Assembly (NCBI GenBank): GCA_002716625.1
Contig: PBAS01000056.1
Location: forward strand, 1-57,190
Length of the DNA: 57,190 bases
Source: Phycisphaeraceae bacterium
GTDB lineage: Bacteria; Planctomycetota; Phycisphaerae; Phycisphaerales; Phycisphaeraceae
Reading direction: 5' to 3'
Program-made: the position numbers and the translations under genes
Notes under the pieces: model-generated
Databases searched by the model: none
The model's input: only the letters and a program-made list of their open reading frames with translations
Told to the model about the DNA's origin: nothing
Part shown: positions 19,967-29,754 of the stretch, piece by piece
Layout of the letters: each line of letters starts with the position of its first letter
Position numbering within the stretch: position 1 is the stretch's first letter

Positions 19967-20378
19967 TGTCTTCAATCCTTTTTAGACATCGCATTAACCA
20001 ATCCTCATGGAGTATACACCCGAATCCTATTTTATGTTAGGGTGACGCAAGCACGAGATGGCTTCTATCTCCACTGCGATCAACCGGAGTTACCAGAGAA
20101 AAACATTGAGCCGGTCAATAAAGGATTCGAATAACTGGCAGAACATCGCATGCGGAAATGTATCCAGCGCATTGACGCAATCACTGCATTCATGCCGTGG
20201 CATATAACAGAAAGGAACGGGAAGGGAACCAAGGCCATGGCCACTTACTATTGGCCATGTCACCACGTTGCCATGATTGAACATCGTGCCGGTATCAGGC
20301 CGAAACAGGATCAACCACTTCCCTGGCAACCGAGTCGTCACCCACGCCGCCACTGCCAAGTGGCGGCTCGACACCGCT
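19967..20378. other. Intergenic region, 412 bp
   Basis: The gap separates two minus-strand genes. It contains a strong hairpin at its far end (listed separately) and the AAGGA of the 829-residue gene. No coding frame looks real and no promoter with good hexamers was found. Confidence 0.5.
20346..20367 (-). terminator. Hairpin downstream of the LEPR-xLL gene
   Basis: A perfect 9-bp stem (20346-20354 with 20359-20367) with a 4-nt loop lies 12 nt beyond the stop codon of the large minus-strand gene. The stem is GC-rich as in terminators, but no T run follows. Confidence 0.55.
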
Positions 20379-23300
20379 TTAGCCTCGCAGAATCAGCCTT
20401 TCAATGAACTGCCCAGCCACACCAAATTCCACACCGGCATTGTCCCTGTCGACACCAAATAGACGAATATTACGTAGTGCTCCACCAGCAATATTTGAGT
20501 TCGCAAAGGCAATCGCATCACCGCGAATACCTGTAATTCGCAGCTTATTAATCGTTGCCTGCAGGTTCGAAAAATCTGCTGTTGTTGACGGCAAGCGAAG
20601 CTGGGGAGTTCCCACGTCAGGGAAATCTTCGTTGAGCCCTGCAAAAATGTCGCTGTCTATCATCGCGCCGAACCTCAGATTCTGAAGATTGATTCTTGAT
20701 CTGATCTCACTATTGATCATCTTGCCCTTGACATTGATCCGGTTGTTGGCACGCAAATTCAGACGGGTGGGATCGGATGCCCTGGTGAAATCAATCAGCG
20801 AATCCTGCAAATCACCGAAAAAGTCGGCACGATTCATGAAGAAAGTATCCAGCACCGTATTGATGGCATTCCCCCGGACCTTCAAGCGGTTGATCACAGC
20901 CGACTCGAGAATCCAGTCAGCAGCATCACCCTTGATTTCCACCTTATTGACCTCACGATCGACCCGCCAAGTACCCGTAACATCACCAAACACCTTGGCG
21001 CGATGAATCCGACCATAGCCGACGATCGACATGTCAGGCTCAAAATCGTTTTTGATTTTAAGCCGCCCCATGAATGTCGCGTCCAACCGATCTTCACCCG
21101 AAGGGTTGAGCCACTGGTCGGCAAGAAAATTGCCAACCGGCATCGAGGCATTGAAAATCAGGTCATTGATATTCCCAAACTTCACATTCAACATTCGATT
21201 CGAACTCCCGATGATGATCGCGCTGGGACCCAACACGTCGCCCAGCACGATACGCGACAGGAACCGACCTACAACAAGGTTCCCTTGCAGGTTCATCCTG
21301 GGAGCATAAATGTTATTTACAGCATTATCGATACTGATATTGCCTATCGTGGTCACACGGTCACCACCCTTGGTGGTAATGTTAATCCGCGTATGTGAAT
21401 TGCTATTCTTGATTCTTAAGTGGCTGATACTTCCGTCGTTATCGCCGGTTGTCTCAGCCGTGATAAAACCTGTGCCCAGAAGGCCAACCGTCACCTGAAC
21501 ACCGTTGTCATCAGTAAAGCGGTGACGCCGGTCGAACACCACCAAGTCGCCCAGTCGGCCCTTGTGAATAAAGACAATTTGACCGTCTTGCCACAATGGC
21601 AAACTGATGTAATCCCCCATGAGCGTCGCTTCGCCACCACGGCCACCGAGGTCAAATACACGGTCAACGAACATGTTGTCTCGCAGTGTGACATCAACAA
21701 ATTCAAATCCATCGTCGTTTGCCGTGATGGCGGTTTGCCCCACCACCGTTACTCGACGCGTGTTGGCACCAATCCCCACGGAACTGATCTGGCGCGGATT
21801 CTTCGGGTTATTCCCAAGGCTCATCGCTATTAGGCGACGACCTGAACGATTGACGACATACAGTACATTGCCGGATAGATCCATTCCATTAGGTCGCACA
21901 TCGGTCAGCACGGATCGGACATGCTTCAAGTCAGATGGATCACTGGCATTGATAACCTCTATGCCCCCCCTGCTGTCAGCAACGTAGATAATGTCACCCT
22001 TCTTTTCCAACCAGCGAGCATCTTCCAGAATCTCGCCGTTACGCAGTTCACTGATCGAATCGAGTTTACTGATATTGAAGGGGTCAGAGACATCGTATGA
22101 CACAAGCCCTGACTTACCTTCCGCCGTATAGGCGATACCATCATCCACCAGTAATTTGACGACACCATTACTCGTCTGGTAACGGGAAAGTTCCGGAATA
22201 AAGTCTGGCTGGATGACATTCAAAATGACCAACGCATTATTTTCATCTGCCACATATGCGGTCGTACCTATCACCACCACATCGCGCACATTCATCGGCG
22301 ATTGCCCGCTACTCAGGAGCACTGGATTGTGCACGTCTGTCATGTCATAAATTGCCAGCCCCGCTTCACCATTCGCGACATACATCACCTGCCCCACGGT
22401 AACGCTTGTCAAAGTCTCTGCCGTTGAATCCATTTCGATCACACCGCTAGCTGAAATCACCTCAACAGTCTGTGATGAACCGGCAGGACCCAACTCATGA
22501 TCCTCTACCGCAGTGATTGTGACCTCGGTCAACTTAAGGGACCGCCCGTCAATAGGCGTCAGCACCACCTGGTATACATCCGGTGTAATCATTTCAATTT
22601 CAGCATCCAACATGTTTGAGCCATCCGACTCAACGTCAATCTTGAGAGGCAAACCCGTGTCATCTGTAATCTGTGCCGTAAAGACGGTCGGTTGTGATCC
22701 AGCAGACAGAAACACCCGTCCAGGAAGATCAATCACGGGACGATCGCCAAAGGTTGTTACGGTGAAGTCTCGCGTTGCTAATGCTCGATCTCCAAACCCA
22801 CTTTCTGTTGCGGAGATGGTCACATCAAACAGTTGGTGATCGGTTGGGGGCAGTACCACCATCACCGAAAACATGTTTGGATCAGTTGCAGGCCCGATCG
22901 CCACCGTTGCATCTTGTAGACTCGAAGATACCGAGACATCCAACGGCAGATCATCGTCATCAATGATCTCCACCTCGAATTCCAGCAAACCACCCATTGG
23001 GGCATGCTGCGTTCCTGGATCAGAAATCGTTGGTAGTTCACCAAGGGTTGATACATTGAACGTCAATTCAGTTGGCGGACGGTCGATACCCTCGAGCCCG
23101 GTCTCTATTGCAGAAAGCGTAATGTCAAAATCATGGGCACCCTCCGATGGCAATGCTACCGTTGCGACATACTGGCCTTCGGTGTCATCATTAATTACAA
23201 ACGTGCCCTCCACGTCCTGGCTCGTACCTTCCGCGGTTCCGTCTGGATCCGGATTGGCGTCAGGATCTTCCTCGAATCCATATGCCATCACTTGCAGGTT

Positions 23301-25076
23301 TGTAAAGTCGACTGACTCACCGCCAGGCAATACATCATAAACACGAATGAAACTGTAGGTGCTATTGGCAAATGGATCTTCAATGTCATGGTCATTCACA
23401 AATGTCAAAAAGTTCATCTGGCCGGTAAAAAACTGGCCGATGGGTATCTTGTAATGCTTGATGCCCTGTAGACTCTGATAATCAAAAAATTCCTGGTTTC
23501 CGCGGAAGTTACCTTGCGTACCAAATAGTTGGAAGGCATTGAGCGCCGGGGTCACCCGATCCTTATCGAAGCCAATGGCATGGGTTTCACCCTCCAATGT
23601 GCTGCTGAAGTCGAATTCTAACACTGTATCCTCTGTCACCTGATAATCAAAAGGCACCGCCTTCCATGTGTTACCCGTCAAGGTCACCGACAGGCCCGGC
23701 ATTTCTGGCACAATCGTGGTGGTGGCGTCAGGGCTGGTACTGGCGATCGAGACGTCAACGTCTGCACCCAAATCATCGCTGACCTCAACTCTAAACGCTC
23801 GAGATTCACCGGGTGAAAGTTCCAGATCACTGCTTAGTGAAGAAATTGTTGGGGTATTACCTACACGAAGAATATTGATTGATTGTTCCGTTAAATTGCC
23901 ATTGCCATCATCCAGCATCACCGCCACCATGGCGCGCCCATCAAATTCTTCAGTCACCTCCAGCGTCATGGTCCCACTTTGCCCGTCATCTAATATTTCA
24001 ATATCCCTGAGGTTCGGCACATCAAGCGGCTGATCCAAACCGGGAAGAAGCTCACGAGTTAGAATCCCCTCGAAAACATCCTGGCCAGCGATCATCTGCC
24101 CAATAATTGCATAGCTGGGATCATAGACGTTAAGGGTTTCATCCTCCTTCAGAATCACCCCATACTCATCGGGAAAAGTCGGTGATGTGGGGATATTGAG
24201 CCGCCAACGCTGACCTGGGATTTCTACCGTAAGCGTCACAGTTGCGGTAGCGGTCACATTGATGCTACCAAGTGCATCAATCACCGGCTGGCTGAGGGGG
24301 CCATCCAACAGGTCCGCCTGCAAATCCACTGGTATGGACCCGATTAGTGAGCTATTGAGAGCTCGGATGCCTGAATCTTCAAGGTCAGCCGTGATAAAGA
24401 ATTGATTATCACTAGTATTGGGATTACCACTCATGTTGGCAAACGCCAACAGGCCGGGACTGATAAAATTGGTGACTGATGGGTCGACCGTGGCGTTGAA
24501 TGACCGAAGCGGTGATTCTCCGCGACCATCCGCATCACCGTCACCATCACCCATTTGAATCACAAAGCTCGGCGAAACCCGGTGAACCGGAATGTCTGTG
24601 TAGTAGGGATCCGCACCGGCGATCACATTCCCCGACTCGTCAAAACCTAATGTTGCCAACTCTACAAATCGCTGGGTATTAACAGGAAAGTGGCTATCAA
24701 AAAGTTCAATTAAAATCTCCCCAACGGGGCTTTCTTGCCCGTTGTCATCCACATCTACGAAATTCAACCGGGCCAAACGATTATTCTGCGGCACGCTGAC
24801 CGTGAGTTCGCTGTCGTCGCTGCTAGCTGTAATTTCTAGAACATCTAAATCATCATCCGCCCCATGGATTGGCACGGAAAGCGGGACCAAGACATTCCCG
24901 AGATAAATATCTTCCAGTGGCGTCTGAAAGACTGGCGTCGAAGAGAGAAAAAATCGCGACTCAAGGCTCTCAAGACCATGAAAGGCCTCGATCCGGGAAT
25001 CACCGGAACCCATTTGACATAACCCCACAATCTTTCGCCACAAAGAACTTCTCTTCCTAGTCAATTCCACGGGCAC
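20379..25076 (-). CDS. Giant exported LEPR-xLL protein with cyclophilin domain, Ig-like repeats and LVIVD propeller
   Basis: A 1565-residue protein. The N-terminus has GLESLESRFFLSS (residues 34-46), the LEPR-xLL-like motif found near the start of giant planctomycete exported proteins. Residues about 115-340 are a peptidyl-prolyl isomerase of the cyclophilin type (GEILIELFDSHFPVNTQRF, PVHRVSPSFVIQMGDGDGDADG, SDNQFFITAD). Several Ig/cadherin-like units of about 85-95 residues follow (starting PTISSL, PTISDP, RPVIDLP). Then an LVIVD-type propeller (GLAIYDMTDVHNPVLLSSG, ALVILNVIQPDFIP, SGLVSYDVSDPFNISKL, GGIEVINASDPSDLKHV), and finally about 350 residues of short beta-helix-like repeats. The start is a GTG. 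A good promoter lies about 175 nt upstream. Confidence 0.8.
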   Translation of the reverse strand: MPVELTRKRSSLWRKIVGLCQMGSGDSRIEAFHGLESLESRFFLSSTPVFQTPLEDIYLGNVLVPLSVPIHGADDDLDVLEITASSDDSELTVSVPQNNRLARLNFVDVDDNGQESPVGEILIELFDSHFPVNTQRFVELATLGFDESGNVIAGADPYYTDIPVHRVSPSFVIQMGDGDGDADGRGESPLRSFNATVDPSVTNFISPGLLAFANMSGNPNTSDNQFFITADLEDSGIRALNSSLIGSIPVDLQADLLDGPLSQPVIDALGSINVTATATVTLTVEIPGQRWRLNIPTSPTFPDEYGVILKEDETLNVYDPSYAIIGQMIAGQDVFEGILTRELLPGLDQPLDVPNLRDIEILDDGQSGTMTLEVTEEFDGRAMVAVMLDDGNGNLTEQSINILRVGNTPTISSLSSDLELSPGESRAFRVEVSDDLGADVDVSIASTSPDATTTIVPEMPGLSVTLTGNTWKAVPFDYQVTEDTVLEFDFSSTLEGETHAIGFDKDRVTPALNAFQLFGTQGNFRGNQEFFDYQSLQGIKHYKIPIGQFFTGQMNFLTFVNDHDIEDPFANSTYSFIRVYDVLPGGESVDFTNLQVMAYGFEEDPDANPDPDGTAEGTSQDVEGTFVINDDTEGQYVATVALPSEGAHDFDITLSAIETGLEGIDRPPTELTFNVSTLGELPTISDPGTQHAPMGGLLEFEVEIIDDDDLPLDVSVSSSLQDATVAIGPATDPNMFSVMVVLPPTDHQLFDVTISATESGFGDRALATRDFTVTTFGDRPVIDLPGRVFLSAGSQPTVFTAQITDDTGLPLKIDVESDGSNMLDAEIEMITPDVYQVVLTPIDGRSLKLTEVTITAVEDHELGPAGSSQTVEVISASGVIEMDSTAETLTSVTVGQVMYVANGEAGLAIYDMTDVHNPVLLSSGQSPMNVRDVVVIGTTAYVADENNALVILNVIQPDFIPELSRYQTSNGVVKLLVDDGIAYTAEGKSGLVSYDVSDPFNISKLDSISELRNGEILEDARWLEKKGDIIYVADSRGGIEVINASDPSDLKHVRSVLTDVRPNGMDLSGNVLYVVNRSGRRLIAMSLGNNPKNPRQISSVGIGANTRRVTVVGQTAITANDDGFEFVDVTLRDNMFVDRVFDLGGRGGEATLMGDYISLPLWQDGQIVFIHKGRLGDLVVFDRRHRFTDDNGVQVTVGLLGTGFITAETTGDNDGSISHLRIKNSNSHTRINITTKGGDRVTTIGNISIDNAVNNIYAPRMNLQGNLVVGRFLSRIVLGDVLGPSAIIIGSSNRMLNVKFGNINDLIFNASMPVGNFLADQWLNPSGEDRLDATFMGRLKIKNDFEPDMSIVGYGRIHRAKVFGDVTGTWRVDREVNKVEIKGDAADWILESAVINRLKVRGNAINTVLDTFFMNRADFFGDLQDSLIDFTRASDPTRLNLRANNRINVKGKMINSEIRSRINLQNLRFGAMIDSDIFAGLNEDFPDVGTPQLRLPSTTADFSNLQATINKLRITGIRGDAIAFANSNIAGGALRNIRLFGVDRDNAGVEFGVAGQFIERLILRG

Positions 25077-25256
25077 CCCTTCTTCAACCGATCACGATCC
25101 CAACCCACAAATGGTCAGCCCCCACCTTGATGCTCATCCACTGTATTTCATGATCGGCCCATAGCGACAGTAAACCACCAAATTCCGCGCCCAAATCCCC
25201 CCATTTATGTTGGTTATGACGATAAACACGATCGCTCCGGCACCAAACGCCGAGGA

Positions 25257-25284
25257 AGTATAGACCCCTCCCTTATACCGTCAA
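25257..25284 (-). promoter_or_regulatory. Sigma-70-like promoter of the LEPR-xLL gene
   Basis: TTGACG (complement of 25279-25284) and TATACT (complement of 25257-25262) are separated by 16 nt on the minus strand. Transcription would begin near 25250, giving a leader of about 175 nt before the GTG start at 25076. The remainder of the 25077-25442 gap is AT-rich near 25320-25400 and holds no gene that I can see. Confidence 0.55.
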
Positions 25285-25442
25285 CAGAAAACCCCGTGGC
25301 TTCTAGTTTTGGTCCCTAAACACACGTTTAACACGAATAAAGACCACTAAAATTACAATAATTTTCACCGTTTGACATTATTTAACCAAAACGGCAACAC
25401 CTACGATACAAGCGACCTCAATCATTGGTGCATTGGTGGATC

Positions 25443-26747
25443 CTAACCCAGTTCATTTAAAGGTGGATTGGGCGCATAAGGATAGTCCACAGGCCGATAG
25501 TTGATTGTAAGTTCCGGCGTCTCGACTCGCCGGTAACCTTCAAGGCGTGAGGTTAAGATCCGGTCGAGAATTCCGGTGACGAGCAACGTCCGTTCAGCCG
25601 GATAGGTTGGTTGTCCAGTATGGAACATACGCTCGATGGCCTTCATCAAGTAGGCGAAATGCGGATAATAAGGCTCACGTCGCTCCTCTATTTGAGTAGC
25701 CATTGGGTTTTGGTGACCCGTTGGCTGCACCGCCACAGCAAAACCGCGACGAACATGCCGACCAAGCATCAAAACCGAGCCACGTAGCCCATCGTTGTAT
25801 TCAAACAAAAAAAGTGCCACATTATCGCCGGTCAAGGTCTGCCAACGTTTGTCTTCAGCATCACGACGCTTGGGCAACGTGGCAACCGCCGCATCCAAGA
25901 GTGATTCAGAAACACGCCCATTGGCGATCGCTTGCGTCATCTGCTCACCCTGAAGACATTGAACCCATCGTACACCCGTCTCTGCACCGGCTCGTCTTTC
26001 AGCAAAGGCCTGTAATATTTCGAGGGCGTGAAAACCATAGGTATCCAATTCGTGATAACCCACCGCAGCGATCTCCTGGATCTTGGAGTTCATGGCAATC
26101 GTCGGAGCCCTCCGTCGGAAACTGACTGGGATCGACGATCCGGCCATCAACGGCACATTCAATGCCCGGGCCGCGTTGTACATCCATTCCGCATCGGACC
26201 AGACCGGGCCGAAGTGCTTGTCATTGAATACCGGTACAACCATCCCTGTCTTTTTAAATGTTGCGAGAATATGCTCAAAAAAACGGCGTCGTGGGTACAG
26301 GTGCTGTCCCTTTTTATTCCATGGATAGTCGCCATGCTCACCAACACTCAATACCCCGTCCACCGCAAGTTGCCGTGTCCCCAGCGTCAATGCGTCTTCA
26401 ATCGTCGTAAAGATGGGAATGTTGTACTTTTTAGCCAGCACAAAGCCCAGGTCATCGGGCTTGGACTGATCTAGATACATGGAGGCAACTTTCAGATTCG
26501 GGCCAGCCCCGCCATCCTGTTCCCACCCCTCAAGAATCTTTCCCACCAAGACATCTGCATGCAGTCCCGGGCGGTAAACGGTTAAAATCGCAGCAATTGA
26601 CTTTGGCCCGACTGATGCATCTGCCAAGGACGCCAGGCCCCCCGGCAGCGCGAGGGCCATGCCGCCAGCAGATACACGCCGCAAGCATTCGCGCCGCGTC
26701 ATGACACCACGAGTAGAGTTTGGGTTATTCATATGCAAACGGTTCAT
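25443..26747 (-). CDS. Tat-exported protein of unknown function
   Basis: A 434-residue protein with a twin-arginine signal: residues 18-19 are RR in MTRRECLRRVSAGGMALALPGG, followed by a hydrophobic stretch and ALA-type site. The mature part begins with an alpha/beta pattern (SIAAILTVYRPGLHADVLVGKIL; YNIPIFTTIEDALTLG) that recalls the Rossmann half of Gfo/Idh/MocA proteins, but no clear GxGxxG motif is present. Conserved-looking histidines and tyrosines (GEHGDYPWN, FNDKHFGP) may form a site. Family not recognised with certainty. The ATG at 26747 follows AAGGT by 8 nt, though starts at 26732 or 26702 would also keep the Tat motif. It ends 366 nt from the LEPR-xLL gene. Confidence 0.65.
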   Translation of the reverse strand: MNRLHMNNPNSTRGVMTRRECLRRVSAGGMALALPGGLASLADASVGPKSIAAILTVYRPGLHADVLVGKILEGWEQDGGAGPNLKVASMYLDQSKPDDLGFVLAKKYNIPIFTTIEDALTLGTRQLAVDGVLSVGEHGDYPWNKKGQHLYPRRRFFEHILATFKKTGMVVPVFNDKHFGPVWSDAEWMYNAARALNVPLMAGSSIPVSFRRRAPTIAMNSKIQEIAAVGYHELDTYGFHALEILQAFAERRAGAETGVRWVQCLQGEQMTQAIANGRVSESLLDAAVATLPKRRDAEDKRWQTLTGDNVALFLFEYNDGLRGSVLMLGRHVRRGFAVAVQPTGHQNPMATQIEERREPYYPHFAYLMKAIERMFHTGQPTYPAERTLLVTGILDRILTSRLEGYRRVETPELTINYRPVDYPYAPNPPLNELG

Positions 26748-27051
26748 GCTGCATTACCTTTTCAACTACCTGTCACCATCCTCACAAATTGTCTCCCAAT
26801 ACCCCACATTGGGGTGAGGTAACTAAAGTCGTAATCCAAAACATCAGTTTACAACGGTAGCGGCCCATGAACCAACAGGTAAGACCAAAAACTCAAAAGG
26901 GATGTTACTGCCATGCCAAGATACTTGATATCGTATTGATTAAAGGTAGCCGTTAAACTCAGGTTAATCGTACGCCCCTTGCTCCAACCAGGATTGCCAT
27001 CTTTGCAATATTACTTAACTGGTCATCACGAAATTATTTTGGGAGCATTCA
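26748..27051. other. Divergent intergenic region, 304 bp
   Basis: Lies between the Tat-exported gene and the RidA-like gene and should hold both promoters. Apart from GGGAG before the GTG start at 27052 and AAGGT before 26747, no clear site, hairpin or small gene was recognised. Confidence 0.4.
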
Positions 27052-27810
27052 GTGGATACTAGTTTGAGGACAAATGTTGCCGGGGGTTATCGTTTCCTGC
27101 CAGGAATTGAACCTTATTGTTGTGGCGTGGTTTCCCAGCCAGGCTGGGAAATCGTACATGCCACACTAGATCCCCCGATACCATGGCGTGCGGGGCTTCA
27201 TTCCATACGACAGTATTTAGAAACAAACGACCGAAGCCGGCATGCGCTGTGTGGCGTTGAGTTGCGCTGCCCTGAACCATTTTCGATGGACAACTTTATC
27301 AATTTCAACCATGAATATCGAGTACTCCTTGAAGAATGGGGCCTACTTATCGACGGTGACAATCCGGTCGCACGTACGAATGTAGCCCCTGTTGAATCAC
27401 CGCCAGACGAATCCGTCATTTATGGATTTTCGTATACCGAACCAAGCACATTGCAACGCCCCACCTTTGTCATTGCAGGCAGTGGCGAACTTCGAGGCCG
27501 CCTCGATACCGACCATATTCTTCGATGTGGCGAAACAAGTGAAGATGCACTGCGCGACAAAGCACGTTGTGTTGTTGAAATCATGAATGAACGCCTGGTG
27601 CATTTGGGGAACAACGAGTCACTGACAACCGTTGACGTCTACACGGCACATGGATACCACCAAGCATTAATGCAATGTATCATCCCCGGCCTTCCTGCAG
27701 TAGCCCGCCTGGGTACACGTTGGTTTTACTCAAGACCCCCAATTCAAAATATTGAATTCGAGATGGACATGCGTGGTGTTCGCCAAGAATTGGAGATCCA
27801 CTTAACCTAA
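27052..27810 (+). CDS. RidA/YjgF-like protein
   Basis: A 252-residue protein whose second half fits the RidA (YjgF/YER057c) fold: RPTFVIAGSGELRG, EDALRDKARCVVEIMNERLVHLG, LTTVDVYTAHGYH, then a closing FEMDMRG. RidA proteins hydrolyse reactive enamines or imines, and some act as deaminases such as 2-aminomuconate deaminase. The N-terminal 110 residues look like a second, more diverged copy of the same kind of domain. GGGAG lies 7 nt before the GTG start. It stands between a Tat-exported protein and a GH32-like gene; a role in clearing reactive intermediates of amino-sugar breakdown would fit but is inference. Confidence 0.5.
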   Translation: MDTSLRTNVAGGYRFLPGIEPYCCGVVSQPGWEIVHATLDPPIPWRAGLHSIRQYLETNDRSRHALCGVELRCPEPFSMDNFINFNHEYRVLLEEWGLLIDGDNPVARTNVAPVESPPDESVIYGFSYTEPSTLQRPTFVIAGSGELRGRLDTDHILRCGETSEDALRDKARCVVEIMNERLVHLGNNESLTTVDVYTAHGYHQALMQCIIPGLPAVARLGTRWFYSRPPIQNIEFEMDMRGVRQELEIHLT

Positions 27811-28048
27811 ACCGACTAACCAAACTGATCCTCGATGTAGACGTGCCGTGGTCAATATGGAGCAGTTCGCAATGGCCTGCTAATTACCATCCCGATTCTC
27901 TTGGCAGGGTAGAGATGTGGCCAGATGCGCCGTAACTAGGACCTTGAACCCGCCATCATGCCGCTCTTGGCCGCGTACAGGTAGCCCAAAGGGGTCCCAT
28001 TAATTCCCACGCAATGCAACCGCACCAAAATACCTCTGAGACAGATTA

Positions 28049-29464
28049 ATGAAACCAGACCTTTCACAGACTCAACTGTTCTTGGATGATCGCTGGATTG
28101 CCGAAAGCTGCCGCATCCAGCGGATATAGCATGAGGCACAAAAATACCCGGAACCCGTCCTTAAAGCTGAATACCCGTGGGAATACCATGCACCGGTTGC
28201 TTTTGGCACAATCCTTAAACGGCAAGACAAATTCCAAATGTGGTATGTCGCATGGACAAGACTGCAGTACATGCGACCTGTTGTTTGCTACGCCGAAAGT
28301 GATGACGGGGTGATCTGGCACAAACCCATGCTAGGACTGCAAGAAGTATGCGGTACAACCCAGAATAATGTCGTCATCAAGTCAGAAGAATACAATGCTG
28401 GTTCCATTATTGATGATATTTCTGTTATCAGTGACCCAGAAGACTGCGATTGGCCACTCAAGGCACTTTTCTGGGACGGCGACCCACACCGCAAGGGAAC
28501 CGGCGAGCCAAGACGTTTTGGCATTTGGGCGGCACGTTCCAAAGATGGTATTCAGTGGGAAAAGATCGACAAGGTGTTGCCGCGATGGGGAGACCGTTTT
28601 AATGCCATGTCCGTAAAACACAAGGGGCGTTATGTATTGTTCGGACGCGTACCGGATATGGGGCACATTTATCCACAGGGGCGGGTTGTTTCGAGAATTG
28701 AGAGCACTGATTTAATTCACTGGACCACGCCCGAGTTGGTCTTGATGGCTGACCCAGAAGATTCACCACACATGGAAATCTATTCCGCAACCGCCTTTTC
28801 TTACGGCGACATCATGCTGGGTTCGATTGAGCGGATGCACATGTCGCCTGACAAACTGAGCCCCGAATTAATTTGGAGTGATGATGACGGCATCACATGG
28901 CGACGATCACGCAACCGCAATGCTTTGATTCCTTGGGGTCCGCCGGGCACATTTGATAGTGACTGGATCAATCTCACCACAAACCCTCCAATCACACATC
29001 ATGACCAGTTGTGGATTTATTACAGTGGACGATCCGGCGCCCACAAGGTGCAATACCCCCACAACCATGGTGCAATTGGCCTGGCAACCATGAGAATAGA
29101 TGGCTTCTGTTCAATCTATGGCACCAACAATGCCGGCTGGATTCTCACACCACCAATGACCTGGCCGGGCGGTAACCTCGAAGTCAATGTCGACCCGCGA
29201 CGCGATATCACAAGCCACCCGATGCATACTTCGAATGAAAGGCTGCGTGTGGAGGTTCGTGATGAAACCAACAAGCCACTGGCGGGGTTCGGGATTGACG
29301 ACTGTCACCCTGTCATGACCAATACCAGCAGATTTCCCACTTGCTACACGCCACTACAATTCCGGGGCGACAAGACGTTGCAAATTCTCAAAGGCAAGCA
29401 GATTCGTTTACAATTCGAATTGCTTGACACTCACTTGTACGCATTTCGATCTGGGCAAACCTAA
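28049..29464 (+). CDS. GH32-like propeller protein interrupted by an in-frame TAG
   Basis: The reading frame from ATG 28049 gives a family-typical start (LFLDDRWIAESCRIQR), meets TAG at 28127-28129 (codon 27), and continues without further stops to 29464. The residues directly after the TAG (HEAQKYPEPVLKAEYPWE and KRQDKFQMWYVAW) are the usual next motifs of GH32-like propellers, so both sides belong to one gene. The intact part from ATG 28238 is 408 residues, with blades such as YAESDDGVIWHKP, ARSKDGIQWEK and IWSDDDGITWRRS, and a C-terminal beta-sandwich ending LLDTHLYAFRS. Restart at 28238 would lack the first strand. It is either a recent pseudogene, a readthrough gene or a base-call error. 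Confidence 0.75.
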
Positions 29465-29754
29465 GTAATTATCCATCCCTGATCCAAACGTTAATTCACA
29501 TCTACGGACCTAAAAGTTGGCCCATAGAAGTTGAATCCGACAGTCGCAACACAATCGTAAATAGCGGCCTTCCTCCCAAAACAGTTCGAGCCCCGACCCC
29601 TCCCATCCTGCCATAAAAACATTTTCGTCTTGCTGATTACGGACAAAACGTCTATCAAGGCCACGCGGGCACTGACCTCGTAGGCGACAGCAACCTTTTG
29701 CCATCCCGGCTCACCTCATAATGCAGGCAGGACTATCCAGTAGACAATTTCAAT

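Noticed and set aside
22873..23340. 155-residue plus-strand frame within the LEPR-xLL gene
   Set aside because: Serine-rich antisense shadow of Asp/Thr-rich coding sequence; no start signal.
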